Below are positions 1-7,560 of a stretch of 9,317 nucleotides of DNA, piece by piece (the stretch's first letter is position 1; each line of letters starts with the position of its first letter). Made by a program: the position numbers and the translations under genes. The stretch spans positions 1 through 9,317 of the forward strand of contig CAIQOG010000523.1 in the NCBI GenBank assembly GCA_903873355.1, given 5' to 3'. The DNA is from an uncultured Bacteroidales bacterium (GTDB lineage: Bacteria; Bacteroidota; Bacteroidia; Bacteroidales; Paludibacteraceae). The notes below the pieces were generated by a model that was given only the letters and a program-made list of their open reading frames with translations, ran no database searches and was not told where the DNA came from.

Positions 1-559
1 CTTCCATTACCACACCATCTACAACCCACAATGGTTTTGAGTTTCCATAAATGGACGTTGCACCTCGTACACGTATTTTTGGGGCAGTACCAAATGTACC
101 GGAGATATTTTGCACAGATACGCCAGCAGCTTTACCTTCCAACGCCCTGCTAATATCGGCAACTCCATCTAATTTTGCATCCTTAGCATCTATTTTAGTG
201 GTAGCTCCGGTAAACAATCGCTTATCCATTTTTTGCATCCCTGTTACAACTACTTCCTGTAACTGCTGCTCATCGCTGTGTAACGTTATTTTCATCACAG
301 GCTTTATCTCCAAAACCTGAGCTTTCATACCAATATATGAAACAACAATCGATTTGGATTTCGCAGGAACAGAAAGTTTGAACTTTCCTTCAATATTCGT
401 CACAGTCCCAACCTGTTTGTTCTCTTTTAAAGATACAGTGGCACCAATAACCGGTTCATTTGACTCATCAACAACAGTTCCCGAGATGTTTATTGTTTGT
501 GCAAATATTATTCCTATTGAGAAAAAAATGCAAGAAAATATTAAAATCAATTTTTTCAT
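1..559 (-). CDS. SusC/RagA-family TonB-dependent outer-membrane receptor, N-terminal part (3' end outside window)
   Basis: The open frame starts at ATG 559-557 and runs off the left edge after 186 codons without a stop. The product begins with a signal peptide (MKKLILIFSCIFFSIGIIFA, cut likely after residue 20 before Q21). Residues 24-95 form a carboxypeptidase-regulatory-like beta-sandwich, with ISGTVVDESNEPVIGATV and later the VSYIGMKAQ signature. A TonB-box-like QEVVVTGMQ lies near 101-109. The start of the plug domain follows, with ALEGKAAGVSVQ, KIRVRGATSIYG and PLWVVDGVVM (about 139-185). These are hallmarks of SusC-like importers, which move oligosaccharides or oligopeptides across the outer membrane with TonB energy and a SusD lid. 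It lies behind the terminator of the neighbouring SusC/SusD operon and has its own upstream region, so it probably heads a separate operon whose SusD partner should lie further left. It is clearly divergent from the complete SusC in this window. The substrate cannot be told. Confidence 0.95.
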   Translation of the reverse strand, partial: MKKLILIFSCIFFSIGIIFAQTINISGTVVDESNEPVIGATVSLKENKQVGTVTNIEGKFKLSVPAKSKSIVVSYIGMKAQVLEIKPVMKITLHSDEQQLQEVVVTGMQKMDKRLFTGATTKIDAKDAKLDGVADISRALEGKAAGVSVQNISGTFGTAPKIRVRGATSIYGNSKPLWVVDGVVME

Positions 560-599
560 AAATCCAACTGAATTTCTGTACGACAAAAGCAAAAGGCTA

Positions 600-607
600 C
601 AAAAATA
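600..607 (-). promoter_or_regulatory. Putative Bacteroidetes -7 promoter box for the partial susC-like gene
   Basis: Read on the minus strand the sequence is TATTTTTG, a full match to the Bacteroides -7 consensus TAnnTTTG. It is the same octamer found in front of the complete susC operon. A transcription start a few bases downstream would give a leader of roughly 35 nt before ATG 559. I see no clean TTG at the -33 position (the three bases at the N20 spacing read TGT), so this is a -7-only match in A/T-rich DNA and may be weak, activator dependent or fortuitous. Confidence 0.4.
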
Positions 608-837
608 CATAAATATTTGGGGAATCTACATTTATTAACCGTTAATTGTTTCATATTCAATGTATTTTTATAAATTTTCTGTCAAATATCATGTAATTTT
701 TTATTTTACAAGGAGTAGTGTTAAATATATTTTGTTGACATTGGATCTGTGTAATTCATAAAATTCCAAAAATTACTTTGTTGAAAACAGGAAGATATTT
801 ATTGACTAATCTACAATGGCTTATTTGGTGTTTTTGC

Positions 838-874
838 AAAAAAAAGAGCCCCTCAATAATGAAGAACTCTTTTT
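838..874 (-). terminator. Rho-independent terminator of the SusC/SusD operon
   Basis: On the minus strand the arm AAAAAGAGTTCTTC (874-861) pairs with GAGGGGCTCTTTTT (854-841) around the six-base loop ATTATT. This gives an uninterrupted 14 bp stem that includes a few G-U pairs. The 3' side continues as a run of T through 838. It sits 20 bp after the stop codon of the last operon gene, where a terminator is expected, and it separates this operon from the second susC-like gene. Confidence 0.85.
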
Positions 875-894
875 CTGATTAGTTTAAATAATTG

Positions 895-1362
895 TTATTG
901 CACATACTCTTCGTAGGAAGTTGTACGATGACCGGCCAATTGATAAATTTTCCCGGGATCATCTCCGAATTCAACATCCATAGTGATGCTGTCATTGTTG
1001 ACGATTTTTCCGTTAGTAACAATAATATTAATTGGATATCCAGTAATAGTATTCTTTGAGCCTGTAGTGCTAAAAGTTTTAGCAGTCATGTCAACTGCAA
1101 CTTTTATTTTAAAACTCCAAAAATGTCCATTAGAAGAAGTGGTAGCATAATCATCCAACCAAACTGAATCTTTACCAAATGCAGAATTATAAGTTTTAAA
1201 CTCAAATGGTCCTCCAGCGACTTCAACACCAGCAACATATGGTCTTAATGTCCAATCACCGGCCACAGGGTAAGCCCAGCTATATTCTTTTACATAAGTA
1301 GGCTCGCAAGAAACTCCAACGATAACTACCAGTAACAGTATTAAATAATTTATCTTTTTCAT
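895..1362 (-). CDS. Surface lipoprotein of the Lipid_bd-like (BT2261-like) family, SusC/D accessory subunit
   Basis: This 155-residue protein has a type II signal peptide ending in GVSC, so the mature lipoprotein should start at Cys19. The rest is predicted beta-rich. Its motifs (AGDWTLRPYV near 34-43, GYPINIIVTNGKIV near 108-121, and EFGDDPGKIYQLAGHR near 131-146) are those I associate with small Bacteroidetes lipoproteins annotated as 'lipid-binding putative hydrolase' (Pfam Lipid_bd). No hydrolase catalytic motif is visible, so an enzymatic role is doubtful. It is the last gene of the operon, 17 bp behind the Ig-like lipoprotein gene and just before the terminator. By gene order it corresponds to BT2261 of B. 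thetaiotaomicron, which from memory co-purifies with and sits on its SusCD complex. The family call is by recognition, without a profile search; its being an exported lipoprotein is safer than its role. Confidence 0.85.
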   Translation of the reverse strand: MKKINYLILLLVVIVGVSCEPTYVKEYSWAYPVAGDWTLRPYVAGVEVAGGPFEFKTYNSAFGKDSVWLDDYATTSSNGHFWSFKIKVAVDMTAKTFSTTGSKNTITGYPINIIVTNGKIVNNDSITMDVEFGDDPGKIYQLAGHRTTSYEEYVQ

Positions 1363-1379
1363 CTTTATTCTTTTTTAAA

Positions 1380-2060
1380 TTATTGTTTAATAAAAGTTCT
1401 AACCGCGGTCCCATAACCAGCATTTACGCATACCCATTTAAATAATGGAGCAGCACCGGTAGCATCATAAATTCCGCCTGTACAAGCAAACTCTCCGGCA
1501 GAACTATCTTGCGATGGAGCAGTTACCGTAGTAGCAGTTGGTTGGAACATATAAATTAATATATTATCAACACTTATACCGGCTGATGTACCTGTGCTTG
1601 TAGCACCGCCGGGATTGTTGTTAATATATAATCCGGGGTAAGCTGTTTTAGATACAGTTACATAACCTAATGCACCGGCATTACGACGATATTTTCCTGA
1701 AATATCCATAGCATATGCTGCTGCATTAATTACACCCACATACCTGCGTGCGGTCATTTCTAAACTATCAGTTGGAACAATTTTACCTGCATTTTTGTAA
1801 GTGTAGGTTATCGTATAAACACCGGGAGTTGTAGGGTCTACAGTTCCGCTTACAGTAATAAGGCTACTTAAATCACGATCGCCTTCTTTTACCGTGCATC
1901 CACTTTCAGTATACGTACCACCAACAGGAATTGTTAAAGCCACATCGCCTTTTAAAGTCATTGTTGGGTAAGTAACCATAAAGGATACACCTAAAGAATC
2001 TTCTTTACAAGAGCTTAAAATAAAAGCTGCAATTAAAGATATAAATAATATTTTTTTCAT
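1380..2060 (-). CDS. Ig-like (DUF5011/DUF5012-type, BT2262-like) surface lipoprotein, SusC/D accessory subunit
   Basis: This 226-residue lipoprotein has the signal sequence MKKILFISLIAAFILSSC with Cys18 as lipidated residue. The next residues, KEDS, are a charged run like the lipoprotein export signal that directs Bacteroidetes lipoproteins to the cell surface. Residues about 34-112 form an immunoglobulin-like domain of the DUF5011/bacterial-Ig type, with LTIPVGGTYTESGCTV, then VSGTVDPTTPGVYTITYTY. The C-terminal part (about 113-226, rich in Gly, Ala and Thr, starting YAMDISGKYRRNAG) resembles the second half of BT2262/DUF5012-type proteins. The gene lies 19 bp after the susD-like gene and 17 bp before the last gene, clearly within the operon. 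A surface subunit that helps capture substrate or shapes the SusCD complex is inferred from position; no activity is known to me. Confidence 0.85.
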   Translation of the reverse strand: MKKILFISLIAAFILSSCKEDSLGVSFMVTYPTMTLKGDVALTIPVGGTYTESGCTVKEGDRDLSSLITVSGTVDPTTPGVYTITYTYKNAGKIVPTDSLEMTARRYVGVINAAAYAMDISGKYRRNAGALGYVTVSKTAYPGLYINNNPGGATSTGTSAGISVDNILIYMFQPTATTVTAPSQDSSAGEFACTGGIYDATGAAPLFKWVCVNAGYGTAVRTFIKQ

Positions 2061-2079
2061 AATGAATTATTTTTTTAAA

Positions 2080-3492
2080 TTATTTACTCCACCAAACACC
2101 TACAGTCAAAGCAACTTTGTCAGGAGTGTTGGAATTTGTTTTACGTTCGCCTGTAGGGAATAATAAGCGTTTAGGTCTTTCACCCGGATTCAATACCGAA
2201 GTAGAAGATGGGGTCATAATATTTGGGAGACCTGTACGATTATAGTCAAAGAAAGATTCAATTGATCTTTTATTCGTAGCTGCAATCCATTTTTGTTCCA
2301 TAATAGATTGAAGTCCTGTATAAGCGTAAACTTTTGAATTTGCAGCCAAACCAAGACTTGTTAATGAAGCGTTTACGCCGGCATTGAATGCTGTCTTTGC
2401 AGCAGCTGAGCTACCATAGCGTTCTTGAGCTTCAGCAATCAAAAACAGAACTTCCTCTTTTGAGAAGAAATATACCGGTGCAAGTGTGTCTTTTGAAATA
2501 GTTGGAACACAGTAGTTTTTAATAGTTTCAGTAGAGTGGTTTTTAGAATCACCGGTTGCCATAGCTTTGAAAGTTGCACCGGTTTCTGAAGCTCTGAAAA
2601 GTTTAGTGTAACGCAAATCTGAACTATCATTTAAAAACTTCATTAAAGTAGTGTTAGCTACAATATTACCTGTTAAGCGGTCACCAAAAGTATTCCAGAA
2701 AGGATTACCACCGGTAACTTCTTTCTTAAATGCAGTAAATTTAGCATCTTTATCCAGGAAGTTGTTTTCTGCCAGCAATGCAAGGATTTGAGATTTATAT
2801 CTGTTTTTTGCAGCAGTTGTTGCATCAACATTTACATAGCGTAAATAAATTTCAAGTTTCAATGTGTTGGCAAATTTTTTCCAGTCGCTAATTGCACCAC
2901 CAAAAACCAAATCTGATGTTCCAACCGATTGAGAAGTACTTGCGGTGAAGTCTTTAGCAACAGCAACATCGATACGAGCCAACAGACTGTCATAAACAAC
3001 TGTTCCAGCGTCATAATGAGGTTGTGGATAAACTGTTCCTTGTAATGCTTCAGTAAAAGGCACTTTGTCATACAAGTCAGCCATTACCTGGAAAGTATAT
3101 GCTTGCATCAAAGTTGATATAGCATAGTATGACCAATTCTGTGTTGCAGAAGCTTTTTTTCTTACATATTGGTAATCATTCAAAGCACCGGCATACATCA
3201 GTGTAAACTGACGGTCAAAATCGTTTTCGTCCAAATTGTACGATTCCCATTCTGCCCATTGCGAAGCAGCAGGAGCCTGAGCATATTGTTGTGACCAATA
3301 ACCGCCCACTGCCTGATAATAACCACCCAAAACAAATGCAGACCCTGAAATTCCACTTGGTAACGCTAAGTTAAGAGTTACTTCGGCTGGATCATTTGGA
3401 CTTACATTTATATCTAAAAAGTTGTCGCTGCAACTATTTAGTAGCAACACACCGGTAACCAGTGCAGCTAAATAATATTTTATTCGTTTCAT
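2080..3492 (-). CDS. SusD/RagB-family nutrient-binding outer-membrane lipoprotein
   Basis: This 470-residue protein has the usual length of the SusD_2-like branch. The signal peptide ends in LLNSC, with Cys21 lipidated, followed by SDNFLDINVSPNDP, the typical SusD N terminus. Family features include ADLYDKVPFTEAL (138-150), WKKFANTLKLEIYLRY (204-219), the TPR-region helix EEVLFLIAEAQER (346-358) and a C terminus with GERPKRLLFPTGE before the final VWWSK. SusD proteins form a hinged lid over the SusC barrel at the cell surface, bind the nutrient and close for import. The gene lies 29 bp behind its SusC partner. The start is supported by the signal peptide; its leader is A-rich (TAAAAAAAGTAATA type) with no Shine-Dalgarno sequence, as usual in this phylum. 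The bound substrate, peptide or glycan, cannot be read from the sequence. Confidence 0.96.
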   Translation of the reverse strand: MKRIKYYLAALVTGVLLLNSCSDNFLDINVSPNDPAEVTLNLALPSGISGSAFVLGGYYQAVGGYWSQQYAQAPAASQWAEWESYNLDENDFDRQFTLMYAGALNDYQYVRKKASATQNWSYYAISTLMQAYTFQVMADLYDKVPFTEALQGTVYPQPHYDAGTVVYDSLLARIDVAVAKDFTASTSQSVGTSDLVFGGAISDWKKFANTLKLEIYLRYVNVDATTAAKNRYKSQILALLAENNFLDKDAKFTAFKKEVTGGNPFWNTFGDRLTGNIVANTTLMKFLNDSSDLRYTKLFRASETGATFKAMATGDSKNHSTETIKNYCVPTISKDTLAPVYFFSKEEVLFLIAEAQERYGSSAAAKTAFNAGVNASLTSLGLAANSKVYAYTGLQSIMEQKWIAATNKRSIESFFDYNRTGLPNIMTPSSTSVLNPGERPKRLLFPTGERKTNSNTPDKVALTVGVWWSK

Positions 3493-3521
3493 ATATTACT
3501 TTTTTTATAAATTATACAGTA

Positions 3522-6500
3522 TTAAAATCCTAATTTTACGTTAAACCCAAGGCTACGAGTAGAAGGGGTTGCACCGTAATCTCCAAAGTCAGCTGCCATA
3601 TCGGTACCAAATGTTGTCATTTCAGGATCGATTAATAAGTTTGAATTAGGTGTCCACAAGAATAAATTGTTTCCAACCAATGCAACATCAACTGTGCTGA
3701 TAAATGTATTTGCCAACAATGATTTTGGTAAAGAATAAGAAATACTAAGTTCTCTTAGTTTAAAGTAAGTTTTATCTACCAATGCATAAGCTCCACCTTT
3801 CCCTGCATTATAACTTTGATTATAATAAAGGTTCATAGTGTTACTGAAACCTGCAACTGCAACAGTATTTTCAACATAGTTACCATTTACTAACTGAACT
3901 GAATTTGGAATAATAAATGGTTGACGATCGTTGTAAGTTGTTTGTTGTGCATTACCAGTAAAGTAAAGAATTTCAGCAGTACGAGAGTACATTTGTCCGC
4001 CTTCACGATAATCGAATGAAGCATGAAGTTTCAACCCTTTGTAGGTTAAAGAAGTACCACCACCAATACGGAACTTGTTCTGAGATGTTCCAATAATGTC
4101 TTTAGTATCTTTAAATACAGGTAAACCCTGAGCATTCACAACAGGATTTCCACTAGGGTCTGTTGCAGGAACAATACCTTCAAATAATCCCATTTCATAG
4201 CCCGGACGATTAACAAAACCAATTGAAGAAGTTCCACCAACGTTTACCTGAGTTAATTCGTCGTTCAATTTAACTAACAAGTTTTTGTTACTGGTAAAGT
4301 TACAATTAATTTCCCATTCTAAATCTTTAGTTTTTATTGGAACCAAAGAAAGAGCTATTTCAACACCTTTATTGTTAATCTCACCAAGGTTTTGAATTTG
4401 TGAAGTATAACCGGTTGAAGATGGAATAGTTGCTGCCCAAATAAGGTCAGTTGTTGTTTTATCATACAATGATAAATCTAAACCAATTCGTTTGTTCAGG
4501 AATTGCATTTCCAAACCGATTTCTTTTTCAGTTGAAATTTCAGGTTGTAATTTTGGATTTCCAATAGTATTGCTTACTGTAAAACCATTGACGCCACCGG
4601 CCAATGGATATTCCAATGTGCGATATCCATCGTCATGTACTGTTTGAGTCATGATAGAGAACACTCTGTAAGGATCAGCATCTTTACCGGTTTGAGCAAT
4701 ACCTGCACGAAGTTTACCAAATGAAAGAAAGTCTTTAGCATCGATCAATTCAGAAAAGATAAAACTAGCATCCACACTTGGATAGAAGAATGAACGATTA
4801 GCAGCAGGAAGAGTCGAGGACCAGTCATTACGTGCAGTCATGTTCAGGTAAAAATAGTTTTTATAACCTAAGTTTAACTGACCATACACACCCACCAAAC
4901 GGCGTTGAGTTAAGTCCCCTGAAACTGACGGAGTTGCAGAACTGTTCGACAGATTGTAGAAATTAGGAATACTCAGACCAATAACCGAGGCAGTTTGAGA
5001 GCGTGAATCACGTTGATTAAAGTTGTGACCTAAAATTCCACCTACTGAAAAATCTTCGTTAAAATCTTTTTTGAATTCCAACATGAAGTCAGTATTTAAT
5101 TCAGAAGAGAAGTATGAACCTTCGGTAACCTGACCGGGATCATCATTATAGTCTGCACGTGAACAATTTGTGATAGCTCTCCATGTTTTCAATGTACTGT
5201 TTGATACATCACTACCAATAACAAAACGGGCAGTTAACCAGGGTGACACTTTAGCCTCAAGGTTAGCATTTCCGTACATACGGTTTTCCATAAATTTATT
5301 ACCATGTTCGTTCAGTACATAATATGGGTTTTGAGCGTAAACGGTAAAATAGTTATCTACATTGTTAAATTTATTGTTGTAGTCTTTTTGATCTACTATG
5401 CTTATGTCGCGGGCTGATTGCCAGAGACCATCCAATACTGCTTGGTCTTGTCCGGTCGGAACAAATTTCTGATCTTTTCTCACATAGTTTAAAGAAGCAG
5501 AAACTGTGAATATTTTAAGGAACTTTGAAGAACCGGTCAGTGTAAGATTATTACGTTTATATGAATCAGCATCTGAAGGCATAATACCATCGGCATCTAT
5601 ATTTCCGAATGAAATAAAATAACTTTTGTCTTCATCACCGTTTGAAACAGATACACTATTGTTTAATGTACGGCCGGTATCAAAGAAATCACTAACATTG
5701 GTAGGTAAAGCTACGTATGGTTTTACCAATTGTTGATTATCAACAACAAAACCCCATTTCCGTGGTTTTCCATCAAATTTAGGACCCCAGCTTCCATTTT
5801 CCTGCAAGTCAGCTAAGCCACCTCCACGGTCATACCAACCTTGTCCAAATTCATTCTGCATATAAGGTAATCTGAGTGGAGTGTCAAAAGTTGTTGTAGA
5901 TGTTATATTTACCTTTGCTTTCCCCTTTGATTTTGAACCATTTTTGGTTGTAATAACAATAACACCTGAAGAAGCTCTACCTCCATATAATGCAGTTGCA
6001 GAACCACCTTTTAATATTGTCATTGATTCAATATCATTTGGGTTAATGTCATTAGCACGGTTACCAAAGTCTGTTCCACCATTAATAGAAGTAGAACCAA
6101 CCTGACCATTACTGATAGGCACCCCATCAACTACATAAAGTGGTTGATTCGATCCACCTAATGAATTGAACCCACGCATAATAACACGGGTTGAAGAACC
6201 TGGTGCTCCTGATGCTGAAGTAATTTCTACCCCTGCAATTTTACCTTCAAGTGCATTGAAAGCACTACGGTTTCCTGTTGAGGTAATATCAGCACTCGAA
6301 ATTTGTGTGGCTGAATACCCTAAGGCCTTAGAAGAGCGTTTAATACCTACAGCTGTTACCACAACTTCATCCATTTGTTTGGAATCGGCCTCTAGTCGAA
6401 CTACTAAGTTGTTTTTTGCTTCAATCTCAACTGTTTTCATACCTATGAAAGATATGACCAAATTTTTTGCATTTGCCGACAAGTTGATTTTAAACTCACC

Positions 6501-6674
6501 AGAAGGTCCGGTAATTGTACCAACAGTACTGCCTTTTACCTTTACTTGTGCACCAATAACAGGTTGCCCGTCATCCGCGGAAAATACCTTTCCCGAAATG
6601 GATTTTGACTGAGCATTAACCACACCTACGCTAACCAAAAATAGGCAAGCCAATAAGAACGTTAGTTTTCTCAT
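3522..6674 (-). CDS. SusC/RagA-family TonB-linked outer-membrane transporter
   Basis: This is a complete 1050-residue SusC-like receptor. The signal peptide ends VVNA with cleavage likely after Ala21. Residues 25-95 are the carboxypeptidase-regulatory-like domain (ISGKVFSADDGQPVIGAQV, then VISFIGMKTVEI). The TonB-box region is MDEVVVTAVG (101-110). The plug (about 118-245) carries the SusC signatures NALEGKIAGVEITSASGAPG, RVIMRGFNSLGG, QPLYVVDGVPIS and later SMTILKGGSATALYGGRAS. The remainder is a 22-strand type beta barrel ending in SLGFNVKLGF with the expected terminal Phe. It imports a bound oligomer across the outer membrane using TonB energy. It is the first of four tightly spaced genes and follows a good promoter. 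No enzyme or dedicated regulator gene lies in the operon. Its order with the next three genes resembles BT2264-BT2261, which argues weakly for peptide rather than glycan cargo. Confidence 0.97.
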   Translation of the reverse strand: MRKLTFLLACLFLVSVGVVNAQSKSISGKVFSADDGQPVIGAQVKVKGSTVGTITGPSGEFKINLSANAKNLVISFIGMKTVEIEAKNNLVVRLEADSKQMDEVVVTAVGIKRSSKALGYSATQISSADITSTGNRSAFNALEGKIAGVEITSASGAPGSSTRVIMRGFNSLGGSNQPLYVVDGVPISNGQVGSTSINGGTDFGNRANDINPNDIESMTILKGGSATALYGGRASSGVIVITTKNGSKSKGKAKVNITSTTTFDTPLRLPYMQNEFGQGWYDRGGGLADLQENGSWGPKFDGKPRKWGFVVDNQQLVKPYVALPTNVSDFFDTGRTLNNSVSVSNGDEDKSYFISFGNIDADGIMPSDADSYKRNNLTLTGSSKFLKIFTVSASLNYVRKDQKFVPTGQDQAVLDGLWQSARDISIVDQKDYNNKFNNVDNYFTVYAQNPYYVLNEHGNKFMENRMYGNANLEAKVSPWLTARFVIGSDVSNSTLKTWRAITNCSRADYNDDPGQVTEGSYFSSELNTDFMLEFKKDFNEDFSVGGILGHNFNQRDSRSQTASVIGLSIPNFYNLSNSSATPSVSGDLTQRRLVGVYGQLNLGYKNYFYLNMTARNDWSSTLPAANRSFFYPSVDASFIFSELIDAKDFLSFGKLRAGIAQTGKDADPYRVFSIMTQTVHDDGYRTLEYPLAGGVNGFTVSNTIGNPKLQPEISTEKEIGLEMQFLNKRIGLDLSLYDKTTTDLIWAATIPSSTGYTSQIQNLGEINNKGVEIALSLVPIKTKDLEWEINCNFTSNKNLLVKLNDELTQVNVGGTSSIGFVNRPGYEMGLFEGIVPATDPSGNPVVNAQGLPVFKDTKDIIGTSQNKFRIGGGTSLTYKGLKLHASFDYREGGQMYSRTAEILYFTGNAQQTTYNDRQPFIIPNSVQLVNGNYVENTVAVAGFSNTMNLYYNQSYNAGKGGAYALVDKTYFKLRELSISYSLPKSLLANTFISTVDVALVGNNLFLWTPNSNLLIDPEMTTFGTDMAADFGDYGATPSTRSLGFNVKLGF

Positions 6675-6736
6675 AAATTTAACATTTTGTTTATTAATCT
6701 TCTTTAATTTTAAAGGAAGTTTATTATATCGAAAGG

Positions 6737-6767
6737 CAAAAATAAAGTATTAAAAATTAAAAAACAA
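6737..6767 (-). promoter_or_regulatory. Predicted promoter of the susC-susD operon (Bacteroides -33/-7 type)
   Basis: On the minus strand TTG at 6767-6765 is followed after exactly 20 bp by TATTTTTG at 6744-6737. This fits the Bacteroides housekeeping promoter layout (TTG near -33, TAnnTTTG at -7). Transcription should begin near 6731 and give a leader of about 57 nt before ATG 6674. The leader is A/T-rich and shows no clear regulatory hairpin. The surrounding A/T content lowers the weight of the match, but both boxes and the spacing agree. Confidence 0.6.
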
Positions 6768-7040
6768 GTATTTTTGATGATAAATCGAAAAAATATACAG
6801 AAATATTATTTCAATTCGGAGAAAATGGTATGCCAAAAAAAGGATAAATTCAATAAGTTAATATGTGCATGCTGTTACGTGGCTAGTGTATTGGTTTGAT
6901 ATTTAGATGTATAAGATTTTTTAATGAATATGGCAAACCGTTTTTTTGATAATATTACTTTAAATAAACAATAACTGATATTTTTTTCTAAAATGAAATA
7001 AATAACTATGTTAATAGTAGCATTTCCCTGTTTTAACTGC

Positions 7041-7081
7041 AAAAACGCCTCTATTACTGATTTTTTTCCGTAATAGAGGCG
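7041..7081 (-). terminator. Terminator-like hairpin in the nhaD-susC intergenic region
   Basis: The arms CGCCTCTATTAC (7046-7057) and GTAATAGAGGCG (7070-7081) are a perfect 12 bp inverted repeat with a 12-base loop. On the minus strand the stem is followed at once by five T (7045-7041), the form of a rho-independent terminator. On the plus strand no T run follows. It lies about 610 bp behind the nhaD stop, so it either ends a long nhaD 3' untranslated region, or an unannotated short transcript in between, or it shields the susC promoter from read-through. Confidence 0.55.
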
Positions 7082-7317
7082 CATTCTATGTATTTTTTAC
7101 TACAAGTGAAAAAGCAATAGAGAAATTTTTAAAATTAATGAGTTCATTGATATTTTCGGTCTAACAGTAGGCTTTCCAAAAACAGTAACAAGACCGAAGA
7201 AAGTCCTGATATTTTGATTTAATTCAGCATGATAACCAACAACAGTACTGATTTTGATTTAAATGATTATCCGTCATGTATACAGAAGATAATTAAATGG
7301 TTAAATTTGAAAAAGAA

Positions 7318-7466
7318 GGGCGTAGTCCTGGAATCATCGTAGAAATAAATATAGAATAGAAATAGAGGGGCTTTAGCCCTGAAATCTATTGTTTAAGATG
7401 TCAGGGCTAAAGCCCCTTTGCTTGAATCACATTTCATTGAGCTACGAAGATTTCCGGGCTACGCCC
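7318..7466. repeat. Nested double palindrome (REP/BIME-like)
   Basis: The inner arms AGGGGCTTTAGCCCTGA (7366-7382) and TCAGGGCTAAAGCCCCT (7401-7417) are perfectly complementary over 17 bp around an 18-base loop. The outer arms at 7318-7342 (beginning GGGCGTAGTCC) and 7442-7466 (ending GGGCTACGCCC) match at 21 of 25 positions when one is reverse-complemented. The spacers between inner and outer arms are nearly equal (23 and 24 bases), so the whole element is symmetric about position 7392. Neither arm is followed by a T run, so it is not a simple terminator. It resembles dispersed palindromic repeats of Bacteroidota genomes; copy number cannot be judged from this window. Confidence 0.8.
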
Positions 7467-7560
7467 CTAAATATCGCTTTGAAAAAACATGAAACGAGCA
7501 TGAACAAAGAGTTCACCCGCTCGGCTTTGCCGCTTGGCTGGCAAAAAAAGACAGTGATAA

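Larger units (their letters stand above)
560..894. other. Intergenic region between the SusC/D operon terminator and the next susC-like gene
   Basis: This is A/T-rich, non-coding DNA. It holds the terminator of the upstream operon at its right end and a -7-like box at its left end. The middle (about 608-837) contains no open frame with recognisable content, no tRNA and no clear operator or inverted repeat that I can see. No sigma/anti-sigma or two-component regulator gene accompanies either susC in this window. Confidence 0.7.

Noticed and set aside
354..638. Plus-strand frame of 94 codons crossing the start of the partial susC-like gene
   Set aside because: Most of it is antisense to the signal peptide and carboxypeptidase-regulatory-like domain, and the rest is A/T-rich leader.
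5881..6612. Plus-strand open frames of 74 and 148 codons inside the susC gene
   Set aside because: They are antisense shadows of the conserved plug and N-terminal domain of the SusC-like protein and have no recognisable product.
6875..7084. Open frame of 69 codons on the minus strand in the intergenic region
   Set aside because: Its first codons lie inside the 12 bp terminator-like stem at 7046-7081, the product is a low-complexity Lys/Ile/Phe-rich sequence of A/T-rich DNA, and it resembles no family I know.
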